This document shows, one piece after another, positions 1-7,330 of a stretch of 20,842 bases of DNA. A program made the position numbers and the translations under genes. Positions within the stretch are counted from its first letter, which is position 1; the number at the start of each line of letters is the position of its first letter. Source of the stretch: Minisyncoccota bacterium (GTDB lineage Bacteria; Patescibacteriota; Microgenomatia; UBA1400; PJMF01); assembly GCA_014728425.1 (NCBI GenBank), contig WJLO01000089.1, positions 1 to 20,842 on the forward strand, in the 5' to 3' direction. Below the pieces are notes generated by a model. It did not search any database. It was given only the letters and a program-made list of their open reading frames with translations, and was not told where the DNA came from.

Positions 1-346
1 AGCAAGCTGAGAAGTAATGACTTTTAGCTTCACTAGTTAAAATAGTAACATGTTTTTTTAATCTTTACCAATCCATTTTAACATATTAGATATGTCTCAG
101 GGACCAAAACTTTTAAAGAAAAATTGCAAACTAGTAGTGTTTGGACGCCAAACCGAATATAGGCGGCAATAATTTGTAATCAGGCAGGCATACTTTAAAA
201 ATCTAAGCTAACTTCAAGCAGTATTTTTAAGTGACAGTAACCAGCCAACAATGAAGATAAAACATGCTCTAAGTAATGAGTTTCAAGCCAGATAACACTA
301 CAGCTTAGGGTAGTCGTGATTACTGAATTGGTGTATATTAGAATTA
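1..346. other. non-coding region before the first gene
   Basis: No reading frame with coding character is visible on either strand. The only local structure noticed is a short perfect inverted repeat, GTTTGG-ACG-CCAAAC, at 139-153. It has no T-run on either side, so it does not look like an intrinsic terminator. The last bases may hold the promoter of the next gene. Confidence 0.6.
334..339 (+). promoter_or_regulatory. candidate -10 box, possibly leaderless start
   Basis: TATATT ends 7 bp before the ATG at 347. If it is a real -10 element, transcription would begin at or within a few bases of the start codon. No convincing -35 box lies 16-18 bp upstream and no Shine-Dalgarno sequence is present. 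The call rests partly on the same spacing being seen at other genes in the window. Confidence 0.35.
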
Positions 347-1240
347 ATGATACAAGATAATCCTGCTCGATCATCTCGACCAGTTACTGGCCAAGATTAT
401 GCTCGGTTATTGCGTGAACGTAGAAAAGCCAAAAACCAACCGCCTCAATCAGTTAACTTTGCTCAACAAGCTCCATCATTAAAACAAACTCAGGCCAACA
501 CTCAAACCAATACCGACCGCCAAACAGACCTTAACCACTCAACAGTCAACCAAGCTAAGCCGCGCCAGTCTTATCAATCACAGCTAACCAACACTACCCG
601 CCAGGTTAAGGCAACTGCTGAGCAAGACTCACCCCCAAACCATGCTACTGCGCCCTCATTAGCCAATAAACAACCAACTAACCAACAAGCTACTCCTTTA
701 CCGCCAAAGCCACCTAAAAGGCAAAAATCTCGCATAGTGCCAGGAATGTATAAACCAGAGGCAGAAAGAACTGTGCTTGAATGGCGTGCTCCTAGTAGGC
801 CTTTTCAAAAGAAAAACCGTCAGTACTTTACTACTGTAGCTGTGATTGGTTTATTAATCTCCTTGATTTTGTTTTTTGCTGGCCAATTCCTGCCTATTGC
901 AGTAGTGGTATCTGTGGTATTTTTAGTTTATGTGCTAGCAGTAATTCCTCCTAATCAAGTTACTAACAAAATCACTACCTATGGCATTCGCGTGGAAGAT
1001 AACCTCTATTATTGGGACGAACTGGGACGATTTTGGTTTGAAGATAAAGCTAAGCAACGCTTACTCCAAATCGAAACCATTCGTTTTCCTGGCAGGATTA
1101 CTTTATTGTTAAACAATATCACAGAAGAACAACTTACAGAGATTTTGACAGAAGTACTACTGCAAGAAAAACCAGAACAAACTTTCTATGAAAAAACTGC
1201 TGATTGGTTAAAAGAAAAAATCCCGCTAGAAGGAATCTAA
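347..1240 (+). CDS. membrane protein with disordered N-terminus and two membrane segments
   Basis: A 297-aa protein of unrecognised function. Residues 1-30 are basic. Residues 31-125 are rich in Gln, Thr, Pro and Asn with almost no hydrophobic core, so they are probably disordered. A second basic patch (KPPKRQKSR) follows at 121-129. Two hydrophobic helices at about 161-180 and 182-200 are separated by a very short turn, so both ends should face the same side, most likely the cytoplasm. The last ~95 residues form a compact soluble part with a YYWDELGRFWFE-like strand region, resembling the small beta domains that follow two-helix hairpins in many uncharacterised CPR membrane proteins. The gene stands alone, about 375 bp before the next. 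It is convincing as a protein; its function is unknown. Confidence 0.75.
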   Translation: MIQDNPARSSRPVTGQDYARLLRERRKAKNQPPQSVNFAQQAPSLKQTQANTQTNTDRQTDLNHSTVNQAKPRQSYQSQLTNTTRQVKATAEQDSPPNHATAPSLANKQPTNQQATPLPPKPPKRQKSRIVPGMYKPEAERTVLEWRAPSRPFQKKNRQYFTTVAVIGLLISLILFFAGQFLPIAVVVSVVFLVYVLAVIPPNQVTNKITTYGIRVEDNLYYWDELGRFWFEDKAKQRLLQIETIRFPGRITLLLNNITEEQLTEILTEVLLQEKPEQTFYEKTADWLKEKIPLEGI

Positions 1241-1615
1241 ATTGTAGAGGACGCTAGCTATTTCTCATTAGTTTGAAAATTGGCTAAATCTAGTCGCTAG
1301 ACTTAAACAGATGTTCTAAAATTTTTCACTTCACTTCAAAACATTAATTAAAAAACTTTTTCTTAAAAGAACAGATTTTTTTTGAAAGAATTTTTAGCAA
1401 AATTTTATAAATATTTTCATTTCTGGAATTTCATCTCTATCCGCCTTCCTTGAAGTGGAGTAGAAATTTAACTGGCCCAATGCTTTGATTTGTTTCGAAT
1501 CTTAAAAATCATTAACGTAAAAAAGTAATTATTAAACCTACTACAAATAACTAGTCTCAAGACCTATAGTTTTTGATATAATACATACTCATTATACATA
1601 ATTTAAATAACTAAT
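1241..1615. other. A+T-rich intergenic region
   Basis: A 375-bp gap with no supportable gene; frames starting at ATG in it close within a few codons. A small hairpin TCTAG-TCG-CTAGA lies near 1286-1300, and homopolymeric T runs lie near 1370-1385, but they do not combine into a clear terminator. The 3' end carries the -10-like box of the next gene. Confidence 0.6.
1577..1582 (+). promoter_or_regulatory. candidate -10 box of the AlaRS-like/radical SAM cassette
   Basis: A perfect TATAAT lies 33 bp before the ATG at 1616. The 17-bp upstream position holds GTCTCA, a poor -35. No Shine-Dalgarno sequence precedes the ATG. With only 28 bp between the two following genes, this box probably serves both. 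Confidence 0.45.
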
Positions 1616-2824
1616 ATGAAAAAACTACTAGAAGATCGCTTAATTAATCAATTTCATCATTGGCAAAAAAGCCATCAACTAAAAGCTGTCCCAGCTTTAT
1701 CATTGGTGTCTTCCCATCCTGATGTTTTTTGGACTTTTACTCCTAGTTATGGAGCTACATTTTATATTGATCTGATTAAAAACAACCAACTTCAACCAGA
1801 CCAAAAACATATCTCGGCGGCAACTGTCCAACCTTGTCTAAGATTATTAGACTCTCCTAACAAATTAAGAAAAAACTGTAGTCATTTATCTTTGTTTCAA
1901 ATGGCCTCATATGATGAAGTTTTCCCAAACAATATTGATCACACTCAGGCAAAAATGCAAGCTTTAAAAAAATGGTGGCAATATGTAAAAAACCTTGAAA
2001 TAGAGCAGTTTCTTAAAAAACTGCATGTGATTATTTGTGAGGCTGGACCATATCATGGACTCACTCTTTCAAGAGATCAAGTTAGTTTAAATTTTTGGCA
2101 ACAGATTGGCATTCCCAAAAAAAATATTCATCTTAAGCCACCAACTAGACTAGAAACAGTTTTCTTTTCTCGAGCAGAACCTTTGGGTGGTCAAATGACA
2201 GAAATTTTTTTTCAGATTGAGGGGAAGTTAGTTGAAATTGGCATGTTTGCTGATTTTGCTTATGATCGACGTTTTAAAAAATCTGGCAAGTTTGCAATTG
2301 CTGATACTAAAAAACAGTTAAGTCATCCTGGATTTTGTAATCAGATTGAACTATTACCTAACAAACGCAACATTTTTTCTGCTGCTTTTGGTGTAGAAAG
2401 ATTGGCCTTATTATTAGACCAACACCAGCAAGTTTATGACTTACCATCTATGAAACCATTAGCAAAAATACTCAGAGCAGCTTTAGATAATAAAAACTTA
2501 AATCAACAACAGCAATTGCTATTTTATCAAGTCGTAGATTTAATTAGACCAGCAGTATTTATTGCTGCTGAAGGCTTATCTCCTACTGGCAGCAACAATC
2601 ATGGTCGATCGCAGATTTTTAGAAGAAAAATTCTCACAAAAATCGCTCAAAATCTGGTTTGTTTAGATTTATTCGAGCAGGAATTGCTTACAAAACTAAT
2701 TCAGCAAGTTATTGAGATTCATAGCCAAAACTATCCTGACTTGCTTGAAGATCAAGCTCAAACTCATAAAATTATCCTTGATAAATTAACTGAGCTTCAT
2801 CACAAATTCACTACATGTTCATAA
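1616..2824 (+). CDS. alanyl-tRNA synthetase paralogue (catalytic and helical domains only)
   Basis: A 402-aa protein that follows the N-terminal half of bacterial alanyl-tRNA synthetase in order. Residues 70-105 align with motif 2 (QPCLRLL then HLSLFQMASYDEVFP, against family CIRAGG then HHTFFEMLGNFSFGDYF). The AEPLGGQMTEIFF stretch at 187-199 matches family GPCGPSSEIFY. AFGVERLALLL at 257-267 is motif 3 with its Arg at 262. The rest matches the tRNA-binding helical domain, including IAAEGLSPTGSNNHGRSQIFRRK (family DGVMPSNEGRGYVLRR) and YPDLLED near 373. It ends where the family's editing domain would begin, so editing and C-Ala domains are absent. Normal AlaRS is about 850-900 aa. The motif 2 Arg (R76) is kept, but the FEM Glu is Gln and the ADH histidine is missing. 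The protein is therefore probably a specialised paralogue that may still bind ATP and an amino acid. Substrate unknown. Confidence 0.72.
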   Translation: MKKLLEDRLINQFHHWQKSHQLKAVPALSLVSSHPDVFWTFTPSYGATFYIDLIKNNQLQPDQKHISAATVQPCLRLLDSPNKLRKNCSHLSLFQMASYDEVFPNNIDHTQAKMQALKKWWQYVKNLEIEQFLKKLHVIICEAGPYHGLTLSRDQVSLNFWQQIGIPKKNIHLKPPTRLETVFFSRAEPLGGQMTEIFFQIEGKLVEIGMFADFAYDRRFKKSGKFAIADTKKQLSHPGFCNQIELLPNKRNIFSAAFGVERLALLLDQHQQVYDLPSMKPLAKILRAALDNKNLNQQQQLLFYQVVDLIRPAVFIAAEGLSPTGSNNHGRSQIFRRKILTKIAQNLVCLDLFEQELLTKLIQQVIEIHSQNYPDLLEDQAQTHKIILDKLTELHHKFTTCS

Positions 2825-2852
2825 TAAACACCATTAACTATTTTATTTCGCC

Positions 2853-5513
2853 ATGTTAAAAACCGAAATACAGCCTTACTGTGCAACACTACACAGAAGC
2901 CCTGATAAAGGAACTCGCGCCGAGATCTGTCGATTAGTTAAATTGCTGCAAGAGGAATTTGGCCCAGGCCTTGTAACCCCTCTTGCAGCGGAGCTGGATC
3001 CATCTCTTTATCTCTCAGCACTAAAACTACTTTTGGCAGACTTACACCCTGAATTGCGATTAAAAAACAGTCCAGTATTAGCAGCAGCTAGATTAATTAA
3101 AAACAAACAACAACAACCTCCACCAGTAGATGCTCCCATACAAGCTTTATTTGATCAAGTAAGAAAACTAGTAACTGCAGCCGGAAAAACAATGCCCAAC
3201 CTTACAGAAAATTTTGATCCTGAACTAGTGGTGCTAGCTTTAGAAGCTATCCTGGATAATCCACCATATTTTTTAGGCACAAGGCAACCGTTTTTTACAG
3301 CTTATAGCACAGTAGCAGTAAAAAAGCGCCGTGCCAAAGAAAGTTGGAAAAAACAAGTCAAAAAAGGGGTTGAGAAGTTACCGACAACAACAACAGAGCT
3401 ACCAGCAGGAACTACTAGTCTTGGTCATCAAGCCCCTGATTCTTCCCCACCAACTAAAAATGCTCCGCCACCACCTTTAGTCTCTCTCCGTACTACCCCA
3501 AGGCAAACTTCTGAAACGATTTGTCAATTACGAGAAGCAGCTGTTAGAAAACTGGAGCTCCAGGAGGAACATCGCAAAACTCGCGCCCAAATCGCAAACG
3601 ACTTGGCTTTCCCAAATTTAGCAGGAACTGTGGCATTAAAACACAAAGATGTCCGTAGGCTAACTATTGATGTAGGACCAACAAGATTGCAGATTGAATT
3701 TAATGAACAAGATCTAAGCCCATGGGTTTTTGTGAGAGGAGTGGCTTATGAGGATTTGCCTCTTTCTCTAGATCCAAAAGGTGTAGCTAGAGAATCAGAT
3801 CCATGTTTAGTTTTGACTGTTCTTGATGCCTTTATTAGAGGTCGTCATCGCCTTCAAGCTACCAGAGTTGAATCCTGGATTCCTGCTCCATATTTTTTAG
3901 ATTTTGGCATAGTTCGACAAGCTTTAGCAGCTATTTTAGGACCAATTAATGCAACAGCGCTATTCATAGACAGGTCGCCTCAGGAGGAAATAGAACGCAC
4001 AATTTTAGGTGGACCAAAATCCATGCCATTTTTGCATAGCTTCTTAAGATTAACTACAGTTCCATCAGAACTAGTTGAGCTCATTGTTTCATATACTAAA
4101 TTTGCACAAATCTTTCATCGCGCAACAACATTAAGACAACCACCTTCATATCCTCAATCAGATCCTTTAGCATTTTTGCAACCCTTAGTACAGCAAATCG
4201 TTACCACAGACAGCACAATCTTAAAAGAGATGTTGCCACTAGCTGAAAAATTAACACACCTGCCCGTCAGCAACTGGAGAGAAGATGGCCAATTTCAATC
4301 ACTGTGGTTAGCACACCAGCAAGAAATGAAACGATTAGTCAGTTTATTTACCCTCCAATTAGCAGATTACTTCGACCAACAACTATCTGAATTAAGACAG
4401 GCTTGGCTGGTGCTACCGCCAGAAGACCCAAAGCTTAAAGGCGATGATGACCAGCAGACATGGGAAAGAGTACATGATGGTCAAAGACTCGATGGTCAAA
4501 GACTCGATGGTCAAATACTCGGCAGAATTGGCTTGGCTCCTCCACAAAGAAAAACCCACCCTGATGCTGCTTGTAACCTCAGCTGTCCTTGGTGTAGCCC
4601 TGAACACTTAAATCTTGAAGACTCAAATGAACAAAAAGCACACCCTATTGTCATAGAGGATCAAGATGGAGTTTGGACAACAACTGGGATGAGTTTAGCT
4701 GCTCTTTTAGAATCTTTAAAAACTCAACAACAATGTACCATAATAGAAATCGTTGTTACTGGCGGAAGCAGAAAATTTCAAATTGAACAACTAGAGCCGC
4801 TGCAAGATTCAAAACAGAGGAGCGAAATTCTATTTCCTCAAATTCAAGCAGCTAAAGCTCCAGTTATTGGCGAACCATTAAGACATTTAACTGAAACCTT
4901 AACAGATCTACAAGCCGTTGGTGAAGTAGTTGCTAGGTTTTTAGAACTTTGTGCTAATGATCCCCAACCACCCACAATAAAAACCCGTCTTAATACTTCA
5001 GCCGTACCTAATCCTAGTGAAAATTTACAAAAATTAGCACAAGAATTAACAAAATTCTGGCAAGCAGCAACTAAATATCTAAGCACTGTAGCTATCAGTA
5101 TTAACTATGTTGATCAGGATCGTTTTACTAAAAAATTAAAACCTAGAGAAAATGAGTCAGGTAAAGGACCTCAAGCTTTTGCACGCCGTGAGGCTTGTAT
5201 TGATAGTTTGTTAGCAGTCTTAATTGATCACTATCAAAAAACTCAAACAATACCAACCTGTTTAGTGTTCACCAGACTAGAAAGGGTTAGTTCAAGCCGG
5301 CAAGAAATTATGGATTATCTGCTAAAAAAGTTGAGACAATCTTTCTCAGATGACCAAGAATTACTAAATTTTCTATCTACTATGTTTGAACTAGAAGCTA
5401 GTCAAGAACAGTCAAAACCTGGAAACATTGATCAACAGATTCGAGATATTATTTCTCAGCACATGATTATTGATCGTCAGCTGGTTCTTCCTGATAAAGA
5501 CACGGCGAAATAA
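2853..5513 (+). CDS. large protein with C-terminal radical SAM-like domain
   Basis: An 886-aa protein. Residues 1-175 look helical and unrecognised. About 177-222 is a Thr/Pro-rich linker. About 225-545 is a second unrecognised region. The C-terminal ~310 residues resemble a radical SAM barrel. C574-N-L-S-C578-P-W-C581 gives CxxxCxxC, the spacing used to bind a 4Fe-4S cluster. EIVVTGG ends at G638. GEPL lies at 673-676, RLNTS at 712-716, and a VAISINYVDQDRF segment about 30-40 residues later. These match the order CNLxCxxC, GGEP, RLNTNG and VSISLNAxD seen in radical SAM enzymes, notably the TatD-associated type. About 35 residues separate the GG from GEPL, where the family normally has them joined. 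No Shine-Dalgarno sequence is visible, and an in-frame TAA 16 bp upstream fixes the ATG. It lies 28 bp after the AlaRS-like gene, probably in one transcript. Reaction and substrate unknown. Confidence 0.65.
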   Translation: MLKTEIQPYCATLHRSPDKGTRAEICRLVKLLQEEFGPGLVTPLAAELDPSLYLSALKLLLADLHPELRLKNSPVLAAARLIKNKQQQPPPVDAPIQALFDQVRKLVTAAGKTMPNLTENFDPELVVLALEAILDNPPYFLGTRQPFFTAYSTVAVKKRRAKESWKKQVKKGVEKLPTTTTELPAGTTSLGHQAPDSSPPTKNAPPPPLVSLRTTPRQTSETICQLREAAVRKLELQEEHRKTRAQIANDLAFPNLAGTVALKHKDVRRLTIDVGPTRLQIEFNEQDLSPWVFVRGVAYEDLPLSLDPKGVARESDPCLVLTVLDAFIRGRHRLQATRVESWIPAPYFLDFGIVRQALAAILGPINATALFIDRSPQEEIERTILGGPKSMPFLHSFLRLTTVPSELVELIVSYTKFAQIFHRATTLRQPPSYPQSDPLAFLQPLVQQIVTTDSTILKEMLPLAEKLTHLPVSNWREDGQFQSLWLAHQQEMKRLVSLFTLQLADYFDQQLSELRQAWLVLPPEDPKLKGDDDQQTWERVHDGQRLDGQRLDGQILGRIGLAPPQRKTHPDAACNLSCPWCSPEHLNLEDSNEQKAHPIVIEDQDGVWTTTGMSLAALLESLKTQQQCTIIEIVVTGGSRKFQIEQLEPLQDSKQRSEILFPQIQAAKAPVIGEPLRHLTETLTDLQAVGEVVARFLELCANDPQPPTIKTRLNTSAVPNPSENLQKLAQELTKFWQAATKYLSTVAISINYVDQDRFTKKLKPRENESGKGPQAFARREACIDSLLAVLIDHYQKTQTIPTCLVFTRLERVSSSRQEIMDYLLKKLRQSFSDDQELLNFLSTMFELEASQEQSKPGNIDQQIRDIISQHMIIDRQLVLPDKDTAK
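4476..4520 (+). repeat. three tandem 15-bp repeats inside the radical SAM gene
   Basis: The unit GATGGTCAAAGACTC occurs at 4476-4490 and 4491-4505, and with one G-to-T change at 4506-4520. It encodes in-frame DGQ-RL units just before the cysteine cluster. Since 15 bp is five codons, copy-number change would keep the frame. Confidence 0.95.
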
Positions 5514-5555
5514 CGTTCCTGCAAAGACCTTATGGACAAGGGCTTTGTCCTATAT

Positions 5556-5574
5556 TGTCGGGGATGTCGGACTT
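5556..5574. repeat. 19-bp direct repeat of the tRNA-Pro 3' end (copy 1)
   Basis: TGTCGGGGATGTCGGACTT here is identical to 5629-5647, which covers the last 17 bases of the tRNA-Pro gene plus 2 flanking bases. The copies begin 73 bp apart. Such tRNA 3'-end duplications mark integrase attachment sites, but they also arise from decay of tandem tRNA genes. No integrase is present here. Confidence 0.85.
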
Positions 5575-5600
5575 CCCGGTGTCGCTAACGCTCACCGGGA
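5574..5600. repeat. palindromic hairpin between the two tRNA-end copies
   Basis: TCCCGGTG (5574-5581) and CACCGGGA (5593-5600) form a perfect 8-bp stem around an 11-base loop. There is no T-run on either side, so it is not a standard terminator. A REP-like palindrome or an RNA-processing hairpin downstream of the tRNA is possible. Confidence 0.7.
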
Positions 5601-5630
5601 ATAAACTTCTCGTCCGCCCCATCCCATCTG

Positions 5631-5704
5631 TCGGGGATGTCGGACTTGAACCGACGACCTCACGCACCCCATGCGTACGCGCTAGCCATCTGCGCCAATC
5701 CCCG
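5631..5704 (-). tRNA. tRNA-Pro (anticodon GGG)
   Basis: The minus strand folds as a full cloverleaf. The 7-bp acceptor stem CGGGGAT/ATCCCCG is perfect. The D stem is GCGC/GCGC, the anticodon stem TACGC/GCGTG with loop ATGGGGT, and the T arm GTCGG-TTCAAGT-CCGAC. U33 is followed by GGG, so it reads CCC and CCU proline codons. C1:G72 and discriminator A73 are the bacterial tRNA-Pro identity elements. The bases after A73 read CAG, so CCA must be added after transcription. It lies antisense between the radical SAM gene and recA. Confidence 0.95.
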
Positions 5705-5983
5705 TTTTTACCTGAGTAGGCTGATTTTAAACCTCACTAAACTAATCGTAAACCACCACTTAACAACATTGTAAACCTATCATTGCCATTAGACCTAGTT
5801 TTTTAACACAACTGTTTTTAATTTGAGCAAATTAAGCCATCAAGCCAGATCATAAACCAGCAGTTTTGCACTTGTTACAGTTAATGTCAGCACCTATTAG
5901 TATAATCAACCATAAAACTCCAACTTAACTAAAGTTAGATTGTACAGTATATTATAAAATAAAACCCAAACAGAAAGGATCTC
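5705..5983. other. divergent control region between tRNA-Pro and recA
   Basis: No gene is seen. On the minus strand, TTTACG (5747-5752), a 17-bp spacer and TAAAAT (5724-5729) form a weak candidate promoter for the tRNA. On the plus strand, a perfect TATAAT at 5901-5906 and an A+T-rich TATAAA at 5953-5958 are candidate -10 boxes for recA. No inverted repeat resembling a SOS box was recognised. Confidence 0.4.
5974..5979 (+). promoter_or_regulatory. ribosome binding site of recA
   Basis: AAAGGA lies 4 bp before a GTG start at 5984. It supports GTG, which is followed by the SKKK basic N-terminus; no ATG lies at suitable spacing. Confidence 0.65.
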
Positions 5984-7018
5984 GTGAGTAAGAAGAAAAC
6001 TACCAAGACCAAAGCCCAGTCCAACAAAAAAACTAAAAACCCACGCCTAAAAGCAGTAGATATTGCCATGCAGCAAATTGAAAAACAGTTTGGCAAAGGT
6101 GCAATCATGAAAATGGGTGAATCATTAAAAAACCGACCCAAGGTTCCCTCTGTGTCTAGTGGCTCTTTGTCTTTAAATCTGGCTCTAGGGGTAGGGGGGT
6201 ACCCCAAAGGCAGAATCGTGGAGATCTATGGACCAGAAGCTTCTGGTAAAACCACTTTATGTTTGCACGCTATTGCCGAGGTTCAGAAAAAAAATGGAGT
6301 GGCGGCTTTTGTTGATGTTGAACATGCTCTAGATCCAATTCGGGCAGAAAAAATCGGAGTTAATCTTGATGACTTAGTGATCTCACAACCAGACTATGGT
6401 GAACAAGCTTTAGAAATCTGCGAAACCCTAATTCGCTCTGGTGGAGTAGATATCTTAGTTGTAGACTCAGTAGCTGCTTTAGTACCGAAATCAGAGATCG
6501 AGGGCGAGATGGGTGATGCTCAAGTAGGCACTCAAGCTCGATTAATGTCTCAAGCTATGCGCAAACTCACTGCTGCTATTAACAAAACTAATACTCTAGT
6601 AATCTTCACCAATCAAATCAGAATGAAAATCGGAGTAATGTTTGGCAGTCCAGAAACTACCAGTGGCGGTCGAGCCTTAAAGTTTTATGCTTCCCAGCGC
6701 CTAGACATTCGTAAGATCGGCAATATTCAAGAAGGCGATGAGGTGGTTGGTAGTCGCCACCGAGTTAAAGTTAAGAAAAACAAGGTAGCTCCACCGTTCC
6801 GCCAAGCAGAATTTGACATGGACGAAAATGGCATTTCTTGGACAGGTGATGTTATTGATGTTGGGGTAGATAAAAAAGTGATTGAACGAGCTGGTAGCTT
6901 TTATAAATACCAAGGAGAAGTTATTGCTCAAGGACGTGAAGCCAGTAAAATTAAATTGCAGGAAAATGATAAACTCTTAAAAGAGATTGAAAAAGCAATT
7001 ATAGAAAAAATAACTTGA
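5984..7018 (+). CDS. recA: recombinase RecA
   Basis: A 344-aa RecA, the ATP-dependent DNA strand-exchange protein that forms filaments on single-stranded DNA in the cytoplasm. Residues 1-20 are a Lys-rich tail. The polymerisation motif region [18 protein letters not shown] is at 29-46, Walker [10 protein letters not shown] at 83-91, and Walker B ILVVD ends at D161. Loop 1 ([11 protein letters not shown]) lies near 168-178, and loop 2 ([13 protein letters not shown]) near 222-234 is complete. Length is close to the bacterial norm of about 350, so there is no truncation or intein. It starts at GTG with a Shine-Dalgarno sequence and ends in TGA, which shows that TGA is a stop in this genome. No recX follows; the next gene is rny, a neighbourhood also seen in Firmicutes. 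Confidence 0.98.
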   Translation: MSKKKTTKTKAQSNKKTKNPRLKAVDIAMQQIEKQFGKGAIMKMGESLKNRPKVPSVSSGSLSLNLALGVGGYPKGRIVEIYGPEASGKTTLCLHAIAEVQKKNGVAAFVDVEHALDPIRAEKIGVNLDDLVISQPDYGEQALEICETLIRSGGVDILVVDSVAALVPKSEIEGEMGDAQVGTQARLMSQAMRKLTAAINKTNTLVIFTNQIRMKIGVMFGSPETTSGGRALKFYASQRLDIRKIGNIQEGDEVVGSRHRVKVKKNKVAPPFRQAEFDMDENGISWTGDVIDVGVDKKVIERAGSFYKYQGEVIAQGREASKIKLQENDKLLKEIEKAIIEKIT

Positions 7019-7037
7019 TTGATCAATCCTTTTTTTT
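7017..7037 (+). terminator. possible intrinsic terminator after recA
   Basis: The palindrome GATTGATCAATC (7017-7028) overlaps the recA stop codon and is followed by eight T (7030-7037). As RNA it can form only a short stem, so it would be a weak terminator. Confidence 0.4.
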
Positions 7038-7059
7038 AAAACCTGATTCAATTTTTCCA

Positions 7060-7088
7060 TTGACTTCTCTGCTTAGCCAGCATATAAT
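7060..7088 (+). promoter_or_regulatory. sigma-70-type promoter of rny
   Basis: TTGACT (7060-7065), a 17-bp spacer and TATAAT (7083-7088) make this the best consensus promoter in the window. Transcription would start near 7095, leaving a leader of about 235 bases before the rny ATG. Confidence 0.75.
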
Positions 7089-7094
7089 AACGGT

Positions 7095-7330
7095 CACGTG
7101 CAATTATTTGCGTCGGGAGTTAGTCAGTATTATTAATAATAGTTATCAGTTTTCAGTTAAAAATTTCACTAACTAAACCAAATAAGCATATGAAGCTACT
7201 AATAAGATTATTTTTACCCCACCTAAAAACCAGCGCGGTTGATTAAGATTATTAGTCTAGCCTCAATTGCTACTACTTTCCCCTGACAATATTAATTGCC
7301 TTAAATCAAGATGATTTTTAGGAGGTTAAG
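7095..7330 (+). promoter_or_regulatory. long 5' leader of rny with inverted repeats and strong RBS
   Basis: This leader has no coding frame. It contains the perfect palindrome TATTATTAATAATA (7128-7141), flanked by GTTAGT (7119-7124) and ACTAAC (7168-7173), which can pair. It ends with AGGAGGT (7320-7326), 4 bases before the ATG at 7331, close to a perfect Shine-Dalgarno sequence. No known riboswitch class was recognised. Control at the RNA level is an inference from length and structure only. Confidence 0.45.

Noticed and set aside
4413..5086. Minus-strand frames opposite the radical SAM gene
   Set aside because: They lack family features and oppose a long frame carrying conserved motifs.
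7016..7018. TGA as a sense codon, as in Gracilibacteria/Absconditabacteria
   Set aside because: TGA ends recA at the normal protein length, and readthrough would add only a few residues; no gene needs reassigned TGA.
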